A stretch of 64,000 nucleotides of DNA, taken from the NCBI GenBank assembly GCA_944387845.1, contig CALXGH010000067.1, forward strand, positions 1-64,000, given 5' to 3'. This stretch comes from an uncultured Oscillospiraceae bacterium. GTDB lineage: Bacteria > Bacillota > Clostridia > Oscillospirales > Oscillospiraceae. The position numbers and the translations under genes were made by a program. Below are positions 25,011 to 34,527 of the stretch, one piece after another. A model generated the notes under the pieces. That model made no database searches. It was not told the DNA's origin and saw nothing but the letters and a program-made list of their open reading frames with translations. Within the stretch, counting starts at the first letter, position 1; every line of letters starts with the position of its first letter.

Positions 25011-25336
25011 TGTTTTTTAAGGTTGAAGAGAACTAGTTTAAAAAAGGGAGCCTTATCATATAAGATTATTCAAGTTGAAAAAATATTAATAGGGCGGGGG
25101 TGTACAATACATATCATTTGGGGAAATTGATAAAAAATTTCTTAGCCTGATACTTGAAAACATAAGTTTTTCTGATAAGATTAGAGTACATAGTCATATG
25201 GCGTGCTAAAGGCTGCGGATTTGTCCGGATGGTAAAAGATGCCGTCTGTGTGAGCGGGAAAGAAAGCTCCAATAGCAATGCTGTAGCTTGGTGCGAATAC
25301 TATGGCTGATTTTAATACAGTAAAGGAGAAAATGTT
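25011..25336 (+). other. Gap with no clear gene; short Cys-containing ORF
   Basis: A 26-residue frame at 25229-25309 (starts MVKDAVCVSGKESSNSNAVA, ends WCEYYG) has no SD and no recognised family. The open frame continues upstream without a start for about 20 codons, so this may be a decayed gene end. Nothing else was identified between 25011 and the rubredoxin SD. Confidence 0.2.
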
Positions 25337-25492
25337 ATGGATAAATATCTTTGCCCATGTGGCTATGAGTATGACCCAGCGGTTGGAGATCCAGACAACG
25401 GCGTGGCCCCCGGCACAGCCTGGGAAGACGTTCCTGAAGATTGGGTTTGCCCAGTATGCGGCCTTGGTAAGGACGCTTTTAGCAAGGCGTAA
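25337..25492 (+). CDS. Rubredoxin with shortened first Cys motif
   Basis: 51 residues; a small Fe(Cys)4 electron carrier, typically donating to rubrerythrins or oxygen-detoxifying flavoproteins. The body is classical: [37 protein letters not shown], with the second knuckle CPVCG (Cys38, Cys41). The first knuckle reads Cys6-Pro-Cys8-Gly, CxC instead of the usual CxxC, one residue short. GGAG lies 8 bases before the ATG. Monocistronic, with its own terminator. Confidence 0.92.
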   Translation: MDKYLCPCGYEYDPAVGDPDNGVAPGTAWEDVPEDWVCPVCGLGKDAFSKA

Positions 25493-25505
25493 ACTATAAC
25501 AAATA

Positions 25506-25540
25506 AAAAAGGGAACCTATTGGGTTCCCTTTTTATTTTT
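25506..25540. terminator. Terminator after rubredoxin
   Basis: 12-bp stem AAAAAGGGAACC / GGTTCCCTTTTT; symmetric enough to serve both strands. Confidence 0.85.
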
Positions 25541-25607
25541 ATAAATGACAGCATATAGGCAAAAGAGTGTGTAAGATCTGTGTTATTAGCCATTTATTTC
25601 TGAAGGC

Positions 25608-27080
25608 CTATTCAGCAGATCCTCCGCCGTCTTCTGTGGAATCCGTACCTGGATCTGACCCTTGGGTAGTATCAGTGCCGGAATCAACGCTATCTGAGCC
25701 TGTATCCGGGGTGGAGACAGTATATCCTGTGCCGTAATTTGTCCTGACTGTACTGTCGTATATGGAGGCCACATCAACGATATCAAGAAGCTGGTCTCTT
25801 GAGTAGCGAAGTGCGTAGCCGTCAAAAATCATGTAAGTGCAAAGGACCGCCGAGCCGCTACCCAGATTTTCCAAAGCTGACGCATTGCCTGAGGCGGCAA
25901 AGATTTCAAAACCCAGGTCGAGAAGATAATTGTAAGTATCTCCTTCTTTTACAGGCAGTACAGCCTCTCTTGTGTCAGACTCAGGATAGACAAACACTTT
26001 TGTAGATCCCACAATCGGGCCTACCTCATTTACCCATTTGGTTATATCGGAAACGACCGTGGTATATTCGCTGCCAGCAATATCAATATGGCTGTAAGTG
26101 TGGCATGCAAAGCTCCACCCGGTGTTTTTGAGCCTTGACACAACCGCCTTGGCGTAAGCAATTTCGTATTGTCTGTTTTCCTCATCTTTGTTTGAGGATT
26201 GAGTATTAAATCCTAGAACTCCATCCTGGCCAGTTATGGCGATACAGCCTTTGGCGCCATTAAATGAAAAATCAGGGTGATATGACACAAATTTATCAAG
26301 GAGAGTTATAACATCAAGCTCGGGCGACAAAACATCATTTCCATTTTCATCGGTGGACTGGGACCAAATGTCGCCATTTTTGTTGATTATAAGACCGTCT
26401 GCATATCCGCTATCAGGTGAGTAGTCGAGATCCTGGAAGATAAGAACAATAGGAATCCTGTTTTTCGGCAGTAAAAGAGATTTGACTTTTATCTGGGTGC
26501 TGCCGTCGAAAGCAACAGTCTCCTCCACAATGTCGTTAGGACTTAAAATTATGTAGCCTTTTTCATATAAGGCTTCCAGTACATCCCAAAATTCCTTTGC
26601 CGTTAGAGAACGGGAATCAATTTCTTTCGCATTCTCATCTCCGTCAAAAGCGCGGGAAGTATAGGCCACTATCTGATTGAAAGATAGAATGTCTACATCG
26701 CCGGTGTATTCAACAAGAGTGCTTGAATCAAATTTGTAGTAGGAGTACCCGCTACTGACATCTGGTATATCAAACTCATATTCCTTATTGCCTTCACTGT
26801 AAAAATCTGATTGTGGGTCGTATTCCGGGGCCTCCTCCTTTTCCTTCTCCATTAAGGTGCTGACGAGAATAAATATGCCGGCGGAGACAACGATTACGGC
26901 AAAAAGTATCAGAAGCGCCAACCGTGGAGATATTTTCGACAGGAAAGAAAAGTGAAATTCACGCTTTTTCCTGGGGGCTGCAGGGCGTTTGGACCGTTTT
27001 GGCCGTCTTCTTTTAGGCACAGGGCGCTCTTCTAAAGAGGGATTTCGTTTGTCTGATCTATTTTTTAAAGGAAGCTTCAA
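25608..27080 (-). CDS. Membrane-anchored polysaccharide-deacetylase-fold protein, degenerate motif
   Basis: 490 residues. A very basic N-terminus (Arg/Lys/Pro rich, 1-45), one membrane helix (about 53-76), then an extracellular region. HTYSH (in ACHTYSHIDI) matches the H(S/T)xxH zinc motif of NodB-type polysaccharide deacetylases, but the TFDDG motif is replaced by IFQDLDY, so the catalytic Asp pair is altered. The C-terminal 35 residues are a Ser/Thr/Gly/Asp-rich low-complexity tail. It probably acts on, or merely binds, cell-wall glycan. The start is TTG at 27080, 8 bases after GGAGG. Confidence 0.75.
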   Translation of the reverse strand: MKLPLKNRSDKRNPSLEERPVPKRRRPKRSKRPAAPRKKREFHFSFLSKISPRLALLILFAVIVVSAGIFILVSTLMEKEKEEAPEYDPQSDFYSEGNKEYEFDIPDVSSGYSYYKFDSSTLVEYTGDVDILSFNQIVAYTSRAFDGDENAKEIDSRSLTAKEFWDVLEALYEKGYIILSPNDIVEETVAFDGSTQIKVKSLLLPKNRIPIVLIFQDLDYSPDSGYADGLIINKNGDIWSQSTDENGNDVLSPELDVITLLDKFVSYHPDFSFNGAKGCIAITGQDGVLGFNTQSSNKDEENRQYEIAYAKAVVSRLKNTGWSFACHTYSHIDIAGSEYTTVVSDITKWVNEVGPIVGSTKVFVYPESDTREAVLPVKEGDTYNYLLDLGFEIFAASGNASALENLGSGSAVLCTYMIFDGYALRYSRDQLLDIVDVASIYDSTVRTNYGTGYTVSTPDTGSDSVDSGTDTTQGSDPGTDSTEDGGGSAE

Positions 27081-27216
27081 AACTGTTTCCTCCTGAAATA
27101 TATTTATGTTTGTTTAACTCAAATATTGTATCATATCTGCTCATAAAATGGAATAATGATTGTATCAATGGCGGAAATTGTAAATTATCCGACTGGTATA
27201 TTTAGGGACTTAAAGG

Positions 27217-27249
27217 GTTTTTAATGGCGACGAGATTGTGATATACTGT
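27217..27249 (+). promoter_or_regulatory. addBA promoter
   Basis: TTTAAT, 16-bp spacer, extended -10 TGATATACT about 25 bp upstream of the addB start. Confidence 0.5.
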
Positions 27250-27270
27250 AACAAAAGAGGTGAAATAGAT

Positions 27271-30200
27271 ATGCTCAGCATTATAATCGGCAGAGCCGGA
27301 AGCGGTAAAACTGGCTACATATACAAGAAAATAAAGGCGCTTATGGAGAATAAAAAGCGCGAGAATATGATAATCGTACCTGAGCAGTTTTCTCACGAGG
27401 CTGAGAGAGAGCTATGTCAGATATGTGGAGCTTCAGTTGGGCTTTACGCTGAGATATCCAGTTTCTCAAGACTTATAAACAGAGTGCTGTCTGAACTTGG
27501 CGGACTGTCGGATAAAACACTGGACGGAGGCGGCAGAATACTTCTAATGAATCTGGCGTTGAAAACATCCACTCCAGTTTTGAAAGTGTATAATCTCGGC
27601 AAAAGGCGACCGGACTTTTTAAGGAGGCTCATTGCCACAAAAGATGAGTTCAAAACCGCCAGAGCGGGATATGAGGAGCTTTTGAATGCCGCAGAGAGCC
27701 AGAATGGCGTGTTTGGAGACAAGCTTAGAGACCTTGCAAATATTTTTAGTGCTTATGATGGGCTTATGCCGGAAAGTGTACATGACCCATATGACGATCT
27801 GGACAGACTTTGCCAGCTTATAGATATGAGCAAGATAGGCTGTGGAGAAATTTTTATAGACGGGTTTACGGACTTTACCGCCCAACAGTCGGCGATAATT
27901 GAAAAACTTATGAAAAAATGCGAAAACATGACAGTATGTTTAAACTGTGATGATGTTTTCGGCACTGAAACCCAATTCGAAATTCAGCGCGAGACGGTGG
28001 CAAAACTTATAAATATGTCAAACAGAGCCGGCTGTAGGTATGAGATAAAAACTCTCCATAGAACCGGTGAAAGGCCGGAGGCGCTGGACCATTTGGAAAA
28101 GTACCTATTTGCAGGCAGCAAAGTAAAGTATGAGGGAGAGGATAACTCTGTCGCTCTTTATATCTCAGATACGCTTACAAGGGAGTGTGAAATGGCGGCG
28201 GCTAAGGCGCTGCGCCTTGTAAAAGAAAGCGGGTGCCGGTGGAGAGATATTGTAGTATCCGTATCCGACTGGAACTCTTACCGCTCAATACTTCCAGGAA
28301 TTTTTGAAAAGTACGGCGTGCCAATATACACCTATGACAAAGAGGACATAATCCAGAAACCTGTTTTTGCCCTTGTAAGCTCTGCCCTTGATGTAATCTC
28401 CCAGGGCTGGGAATATGAGGATGTATTCAGATATTTAAAGACTAATCTGACCGGGGTCTCTCTGGATGACAGGGACATGATAGAAAACTATGTGTTCAAG
28501 TGGAACATAAGGGGCGAGAGCATGTGGGCCAGAGAAGAGAACTGGAGCGCCCCTGTAGGGGGATATTCTGATCAGACTGGAGATGACAGCCAGGTACTTG
28601 AAAGGGTAAATGAAATACGGAAAATTACTGCGAAACCCCTTTATAAGCTGGCTCTGAGACTTAAAAAAAGCAATATTGCCAGAGAAAAAGTATTTGCCGT
28701 ATACGACTTTACAGAAGAGATAGGCCTCTACGTCAGGATAGACGAGATGACGAGAAGTCTTGCGGAAGCTGGACAGCTACAGGCCGCCGCTGAGTACAGC
28801 CAGGTATGGGAGATGTTTGTATCAGCATTAGAGCAGTGCGCCAGTGTTCTGGGAGATATGGAAATTGAGACGGAGGAGTTTGTAAAGCTCTTTAAGTTGA
28901 TGCTGGCAGAATATGAGGTTGGAACAATACCTGCCTCCATTGATTGCGTATCTGTGGGAGATATGACAAGAACCAGGAGAAGGCGTGTAAAGCACGCAAT
29001 TATTTTGGGGGCATCCGACGACAAAATGCCAGCTTTTCCTCAGTCGGAAGGTGTACTCAGCGATGATGAGCGGGACAGACTTGCCCAGTGGGGAATTGAA
29101 CTGTCAAACACCTCTTATCTGAGGCTTGCACGGCAGATGAATACCATATATTCCGCTCTGACCCAGCCGGAAGAAAGCCTTACCGTGTCTTTCTGTGAAA
29201 ACGGCGGTAGTTCAAGGCCGTCATTTATATTCACGGGAATCGGACAGATACTGGGGGTCAAGCCACAATACGTGGGGGACGATATAAAGAGGGAGGCTAT
29301 TTCTCCGTGTTTTGAGCTGGCCGCAGCAGGAGACCATGAAGCGGAGAAGTTTTTCATGAACCGGCCAGAGTGGCGGGATAGGTTAAGCCTTGTGAAAAAT
29401 GCGGCCTCTATACCAAGGGGCAGGCTCTCCGTATCCTCAGCAGGAAAACTCTACTCAAAAGATATAAATATAACAGCTACGAGAGTAGATAAGTACAGAA
29501 GCTGTAAATTCGCTTATTTTCTGCAGTACGGTTTAAAAGTAAAACCCCGGGTTAAGGCTACGTTCCAGGCTCCCGAGGCTGGTACCTTTATCCATTATAT
29601 ACTTGAAAATGTTACAAGAGATGTTATGGCCGCGGGAGGTTTCGAAAACACAAACAGAGATGAGATTGAGCGTATAACGGAAAAACATACCAGAGCTTAT
29701 ATCGAGAGTGCACTTGATGGGTTTAAGGATAAATCAAAGCGTTTTGTTTATCTTTTCGGCCGACTGGTAAAAGATGCGGTGAGCATAGCCTGTGCAATGG
29801 CTGAGGAGCTTTCCTCATCCGATTTTGTGCCCTTGGATTTTGAGCTCATGTTTTCTAAGGGGGGCGATATGCCGCCGGCAGTTGTAACAGACGGGGACAG
29901 CCAGGTAACGGTAAACGGTAAAGTTGACAGGGTAGACGGCTGGATACATGACGGTAAGCTATATGTAAAAGTAGTGGACTACAAGACGGGGCTTAAGGAA
30001 TTTTCTCTGTCGGATGTGTTGAACGGCATAGGACTTCAAATGCTGATTTACCTCTTTGTCCTGCAGAAAAAGGGGAAGATAAGATACGACGCTGAGATCG
30101 TGCCAGCGGGAGTTTTGTATATGCCCGCCAGAGAAGTGATATTGTCAATGGACCGAAACTCAACCGATGGCGATATAGAAAAACAAAGGGCTAAAAGTCT

Positions 30201-30582
30201 CAGGCGGCATGGACTTCTTTTAAACGACGGGGATGTTATCGAGGCCATGGAGCATGGCTCAACGCCAAAATACATACCTGTAAAGTTTAACAAGGATGGA
30301 GATGCTCAGGGGGACAGCCTCGTGGACGCCGAAAAGTTCGGAATTCTTTCCCGGCATATTGACAGTGTGCTTCTGGACATGGGAAAAAGTCTGCGAAACG
30401 GTGAAATTTCCGCTGACCCGTATTTTAAAAACAGCCTTGACAACGCATGCCTTTATTGCGACTACTATGAGGCATGCCATTTCGGCGATGACAAAGCTGA
30501 CCACGTCAGGTATATTTCAAAGTTAAGGCCTGGACAGGTGTGGGACAAGATGAGACAGAAGGAGGAGAGCGATGGCAGGTGA
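27271..30582 (+). CDS. addB: AddB, helicase-nuclease subunit B
   Basis: 1103 residues. With AddA it processes double-strand DNA ends for RecA-dependent recombination (functional RecBCD equivalent). The N-terminal Walker A GRAGSGKT is at residues 7-14. The C-terminal nuclease domain has a conserved DYKTG (VKVVDYKTG) and flanking cysteines (YRSCKFAYFLQYG; CLYCDYYEACHFG) that bind the [4Fe-4S] staple. The ATG at 27271 begins the conserved MLSIIIGRAGSGKT, and GAGGTG precedes it; the frame opens at 27238. It overlaps addA by 11 bp. Confidence 0.96.
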   Translation: MLSIIIGRAGSGKTGYIYKKIKALMENKKRENMIIVPEQFSHEAERELCQICGASVGLYAEISSFSRLINRVLSELGGLSDKTLDGGGRILLMNLALKTSTPVLKVYNLGKRRPDFLRRLIATKDEFKTARAGYEELLNAAESQNGVFGDKLRDLANIFSAYDGLMPESVHDPYDDLDRLCQLIDMSKIGCGEIFIDGFTDFTAQQSAIIEKLMKKCENMTVCLNCDDVFGTETQFEIQRETVAKLINMSNRAGCRYEIKTLHRTGERPEALDHLEKYLFAGSKVKYEGEDNSVALYISDTLTRECEMAAAKALRLVKESGCRWRDIVVSVSDWNSYRSILPGIFEKYGVPIYTYDKEDIIQKPVFALVSSALDVISQGWEYEDVFRYLKTNLTGVSLDDRDMIENYVFKWNIRGESMWAREENWSAPVGGYSDQTGDDSQVLERVNEIRKITAKPLYKLALRLKKSNIAREKVFAVYDFTEEIGLYVRIDEMTRSLAEAGQLQAAAEYSQVWEMFVSALEQCASVLGDMEIETEEFVKLFKLMLAEYEVGTIPASIDCVSVGDMTRTRRRRVKHAIILGASDDKMPAFPQSEGVLSDDERDRLAQWGIELSNTSYLRLARQMNTIYSALTQPEESLTVSFCENGGSSRPSFIFTGIGQILGVKPQYVGDDIKREAISPCFELAAAGDHEAEKFFMNRPEWRDRLSLVKNAASIPRGRLSVSSAGKLYSKDINITATRVDKYRSCKFAYFLQYGLKVKPRVKATFQAPEAGTFIHYILENVTRDVMAAGGFENTNRDEIERITEKHTRAYIESALDGFKDKSKRFVYLFGRLVKDAVSIACAMAEELSSSDFVPLDFELMFSKGGDMPPAVVTDGDSQVTVNGKVDRVDGWIHDGKLYVKVVDYKTGLKEFSLSDVLNGIGLQMLIYLFVLQKKGKIRYDAEIVPAGVLYMPAREVILSMDRNSTDGDIEKQRAKSLRRHGLLLNDGDVIEAMEHGSTPKYIPVKFNKDGDAQGDSLVDAEKFGILSRHIDSVLLDMGKSLRNGEISADPYFKNSLDNACLYCDYYEACHFGDDKADHVRYISKLRPGQVWDKMRQKEESDGR

Positions 30583-33500
30583 AGTTAAGCTTACTGAAAA
30601 GCAGGCTGCAGCGGTAAATGACCGGGGCGGCGCCCTTTTGGTATCAGCGGCTGCAGGTTCCGGCAAGACAATGGTTCTCGTTGAGCGGCTTTTGAAGAGA
30701 ATAACTGAAGAAAACTGCGACATAGACGACTTCCTCATAATCACATACACAAATGCGGCGGCAGCGGAGCTGAAGGGCAAGATAATCGACGCCATTGGAA
30801 AGCGACTTGCCCTTGAGCCAGGGAATATAAGGCTTCATAGGCAGTTCGAGCGGTGTTACAGAGCAAAAATAAGTACTATACACAGTTTTTGCACCGAGGT
30901 GATAAGACAGAATGCCCACCTTATAGATATCACACCGGATTTTAAGGTCATTGACCAGACTGAAGCGGATATAATAAAGAGCAATGTGCTGGACGATGTT
31001 CTGGAGGCAAAATATGACGGCATTCAAGAAGGAAGTGCGTTTTCTCTCCTTGCGGATATGGTTTCATCCGGGAGAACAGATACAAAGCTTGCAAACCTGG
31101 TTCTTGAAGTCTATGACAAAATGCAGATGAGCCCCGACCCGGAAAAATGGGCAATGGAACAGAAGAAGAGACTCAGCCTTCAAGGCGTCTCAGACATTGC
31201 CCAGACCGTGTGGGGGAAAGAGATAATAAAGAGAGCCTCCAGCTCGGTAAAATACTGGAGAGAGAAAATGAGGGCGGTTTTAGACGATATGGATTCAGAT
31301 CCTGAACTTGAAAAAAGGTACGGGAAGAGTCTAAAAGCCACATTTAATGGCATAGAAAACCTCTATAATGCCATGGATGGCACATGGGATGAGATACGTG
31401 CTCTTTCTCAGGTGGAATTTCTGCGGCCGGGAAATATCTCTGGCAGAGAGGAAATAAAAAGAGTAAGAAAGGCCTGCAGTACAGATCTTGGAAAGGTATC
31501 AAAGCTGTTTAGCGCATCATCACAGGACCTTATAGAGGATATAAGATCTGTTGAGCCTGTGATGGACGAGCTTATAGATACTGCTGCCCAATTTGCAAAT
31601 GCATATTCCCTTGAGAAAAGACGGAGAGGAGTTATAGATTTTTCCGATCAGGAGCATCTTGCGCTGAAAATACTCACCGATAAAGAGGGCAGGCCCACTG
31701 AGGAGGCCACCGCTATTGCCCAGTCTCTAACTGAGATAATGGTGGATGAATATCAGGATGTAAATGAGATACAGGAGGCCATTTTTACCGCCATCTCCAG
31801 AGACGGAGGCAATGTCTTTATGGTTGGAGATGTAAAGCAGTCAATTTACAGGTTCCGTCTTGCAGAGCCGGGTATTTTCATAGATAAATACAATAGACTA
31901 AAAGACTCAAAAGACGCAAAAGATGGAGAAGGCAGAAAGATAGTGCTCTCCACAAACTTCCGGTCAAGAGCTGGGGTGCTTCAGGCTGTAAACTTTATAT
32001 TCGAGAACATTATGAGTAGTTCTTTAGGTGAGATAGATTATACCGAGGAGGAGCACCTGTATCCCGGTGTTGATTATCCTGAAAACGGCCAGAGCGAGAT
32101 GGAAGTGTGCATTGTAAACTGCAAAGATATGGAAGCGGAAGATGATGAAAGACCTGAAAAGACAGAACTTGAAGCCCAGGCAATCGCTGGCAGGATAAAA
32201 GAGCTTTGCGGGGAAATGGAATTATCAGACGGGGCCGGCGGCCTCAGAAAGGCAGCCTGGGGAGACTTTACAATTCTGCTCAGGTCAATGAAAAACAAAG
32301 CATCTATTTACGCCGGGGTGCTGGAGAGAAACGGGATACCGGTTTCAGTTGACAAAAGTGAGGAATTTTTCCAGAGTAGCGAGATAATAAGCGTGATGTC
32401 TCTTCTGGCTGTTATAGACAATCCTCATCAGGATATACCGCTTATATCGGCTCTGCGTAGTTTCCTTTTCGGATTTACTGCTGATGACCTTGCAAATATC
32501 AGGACTTTCGACAAACAGAGCGATTTTTACGATGCCCTCTGCGCGTCGGCTGAGACTGTAAAAAAGGCTAAGGACTTTCTGGAGTTTTTGGATTATTTCA
32601 GGCATAGAGCTCCCGAGGTTCCGGCAGACGTGCTTCTGTGGGAAGTGTATATGAAGACCCAGGCCATAGCCATAGTCGGTGCCATGCCCGAGGGTAGACA
32701 GAGACAGGAAAATCTTATGACCCTCTTTGAAATAGCTCAAAAATATGAGTCTGAAGGATATAAGGGCCTTTTTGGGTTTGTCATATATCTTAGGGAGATA
32801 GCACAAAACGGAGGTATATCGGTACAGATGTCCTCTGCCGGTGAGGATAATGCCGTAAAGATAATGAGTATACACAAGTCAAAAGGTCTTGAGTATCCGG
32901 TAGTTATTCTGGCTGATACGGCAAAGCGGTTTAACAAGAGCGATGGGCAGGTACAGCTTCCAATACATAAAACCTTGGGCTTCGGACCTGAGATAACGGA
33001 TTTGAAGCGTAGAATAAAATACCCAACGATTGCTAAAATGGCGGTTTCCGGGCAGATAATAAAAGAGACGCTGTCTGAGGAGATGAGGGTGCTGTATGTC
33101 GCACTAACAAGAGCAAAGGAAAAACTGATCGTCTTTGCAACATATACCGACGCAGATCGAAAACTTGAAAAGTACAGCCTTGATCTGTCATCGCCTCTGG
33201 ACCCTAAAATGCTTGAAGGGGCAGAATCCATGGCTCAGTGGATAATAATGGCGGCTATGCTTAGAAAAGAAGGAAGCGTGCTTATACAGTCCGGGGAATG
33301 GTCGCCCAAAGCTGAGGATGGTTTTTTATGGGACATAAGGAGGGTAAATTCCCTGCCAGATAGTCAGGATGAGGTAGAAGAAATGTCTGGTGGAGAGGTA
33401 ATATCTGATCTAGATAGGGAAGAGACAGAAAGTGATAAAAATTCTTCGGACTTTGAAGAAAGGCTGAACTTTGTATACAGCCATGAGAGTGCCCAGACAA

Positions 33501-34144
33501 TGCCGTCAAAGCTGACTGCAACAGAGCTTAAAGGAAGGTTCCTGGACCAGGAGGCAGGAGAAGAGGCTGAGTTTTTCAAACCGGGGAAAATAAAGCCGCT
33601 TCAGCGGCCGGACTTCGAGCGAGAAATGAAGCCCCTTACAGGTGCTGAGCGGGGTACAGCCCTGCATATAGTCATGCAGTTTATTGACTACAAAAAATGC
33701 CTCACCGCTGAAGATATAGACAGTGAGGTGCAAAGGCTTAAAGATATGCACATTATATCTGAAAAGCAGGCCGAAGCTGTGGATAAGAGAAAAATCCTTG
33801 AGCTTTTCATGTCGGAGACGGGAAAGATGATTTTAAATGCCGAGAGTATTAAACGAGAGTTCAAGTTTTCTCTTCTTGTGCCGGCAAATACCTTCTACGA
33901 TGGAGGAAACGATGACGAAATTCTGCTCCAAGGGGTAATTGACTGCTTGCTGGAAAATGGTGGAGAGCTTACAATAATTGATTACAAGACTGATAGAGTG
34001 AGCGGTAAGACCATTGAGACAACAGCGCAGTACTATAAAGGCCAAGTGGAGGCTTACAGTATGGCGATGGAGCGGATAACAGGTAAGAGAGTTTCAAGGC
34101 GCGGACTGTATTTCTTTAGTGTGGGCAAAATGGTATGGCTGTAA
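30572..34144 (+). CDS. addA: AddA, helicase-nuclease subunit A
   Basis: 1190 residues; UvrD-like superfamily 1 helicase fused to a RecB-type nuclease. The Q motif LTEKQAAAV, Walker A AAGSGKT (27-33), motif Ia ITYTNAAAAELK, motif II VDEYQDVNEIQE, motif III GDVKQSIYRFR, motif V SIHKSKGLEYPVV and motif VI VALTRAKEKLIVFA are present. The nuclease part has GTALHIVMQFIDY and LTIIDYKTDRV. AGGAGG lies before the ATG inside the end of addB, so expression is coupled. Confidence 0.97.
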   Translation: MAGEVKLTEKQAAAVNDRGGALLVSAAAGSGKTMVLVERLLKRITEENCDIDDFLIITYTNAAAAELKGKIIDAIGKRLALEPGNIRLHRQFERCYRAKISTIHSFCTEVIRQNAHLIDITPDFKVIDQTEADIIKSNVLDDVLEAKYDGIQEGSAFSLLADMVSSGRTDTKLANLVLEVYDKMQMSPDPEKWAMEQKKRLSLQGVSDIAQTVWGKEIIKRASSSVKYWREKMRAVLDDMDSDPELEKRYGKSLKATFNGIENLYNAMDGTWDEIRALSQVEFLRPGNISGREEIKRVRKACSTDLGKVSKLFSASSQDLIEDIRSVEPVMDELIDTAAQFANAYSLEKRRRGVIDFSDQEHLALKILTDKEGRPTEEATAIAQSLTEIMVDEYQDVNEIQEAIFTAISRDGGNVFMVGDVKQSIYRFRLAEPGIFIDKYNRLKDSKDAKDGEGRKIVLSTNFRSRAGVLQAVNFIFENIMSSSLGEIDYTEEEHLYPGVDYPENGQSEMEVCIVNCKDMEAEDDERPEKTELEAQAIAGRIKELCGEMELSDGAGGLRKAAWGDFTILLRSMKNKASIYAGVLERNGIPVSVDKSEEFFQSSEIISVMSLLAVIDNPHQDIPLISALRSFLFGFTADDLANIRTFDKQSDFYDALCASAETVKKAKDFLEFLDYFRHRAPEVPADVLLWEVYMKTQAIAIVGAMPEGRQRQENLMTLFEIAQKYESEGYKGLFGFVIYLREIAQNGGISVQMSSAGEDNAVKIMSIHKSKGLEYPVVILADTAKRFNKSDGQVQLPIHKTLGFGPEITDLKRRIKYPTIAKMAVSGQIIKETLSEEMRVLYVALTRAKEKLIVFATYTDADRKLEKYSLDLSSPLDPKMLEGAESMAQWIIMAAMLRKEGSVLIQSGEWSPKAEDGFLWDIRRVNSLPDSQDEVEEMSGGEVISDLDREETESDKNSSDFEERLNFVYSHESAQTMPSKLTATELKGRFLDQEAGEEAEFFKPGKIKPLQRPDFEREMKPLTGAERGTALHIVMQFIDYKKCLTAEDIDSEVQRLKDMHIISEKQAEAVDKRKILELFMSETGKMILNAESIKREFKFSLLVPANTFYDGGNDDEILLQGVIDCLLENGGELTIIDYKTDRVSGKTIETTAQYYKGQVEAYSMAMERITGKRVSRRGLYFFSVGKMVWL

Positions 34145-34270
34145 ATATATAAAAATCGTGAAAAATACAATTAAAGTAAAAAAACAGTTGATTTTTAAAC
34201 GGCAGTATGATAGAATACCAGTTGCGTTATTATACGTAAATTTTAGAAAAGTGAGAAAGAGGTGAAACAC

Positions 34271-34471
34271 ATGAAGGAAGGAATCCATCCAGATTACCAG
34301 CAGACCACAATTAGGTGTGCTTGTGGCGCGGTCATCGAAACGGGCAGCACAAAGAAGGATATCAAGGTAGAAATCTGCTCCAAGTGTCACCCCTTCTATA
34401 CAGGTAAGCAGAAGCTTGTTGATACAAGCGGCCGTGTTGATAAGTTCAACAAGAAGTTCGGACTTAAATAA
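34271..34471 (+). CDS. rpmE: 50S ribosomal protein L31, zinc-binding type
   Basis: 66 residues. Matches bacterial L31: [10 protein letters not shown] start, CACG and [24 protein letters not shown]. The CxC...CxxC set marks the zinc-containing (C+) paralogue, in contrast to the zinc-free form some bacteria use in zinc limitation. The ATG at 34271 has AGAGG at 8 bases; a GTG at 34262 is an unlikely earlier start. Confidence 0.96.
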   Translation: MKEGIHPDYQQTTIRCACGAVIETGSTKKDIKVEICSKCHPFYTGKQKLVDTSGRVDKFNKKFGLK

Positions 34472-34493
34472 TTACCTATATATGATAAAAATA

Positions 34494-34525
34494 AAAACCT
34501 GCAGAGTCTTCTGCAGGTTTTTTAT
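34494..34525. terminator. Terminator after rpmE, bidirectional
   Basis: Stem AAAAACCTGCAGA / TCTGCAGGTTTTT with a 4-base loop; it also ends the convergent GDPD operon. Confidence 0.88.
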
Positions 34526-34527
34526 TT

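Noticed and set aside
21860-25336. Mobile element or prophage remnant in the less gene-dense patch
   Set aside because: No transposase, integrase, terminal inverted repeats or target duplications were found; only small accessory genes.
30644-31027. Frames antisense to addA
   Set aside because: Several such frames exist throughout addA and addB and reflect codon bias of the real genes.
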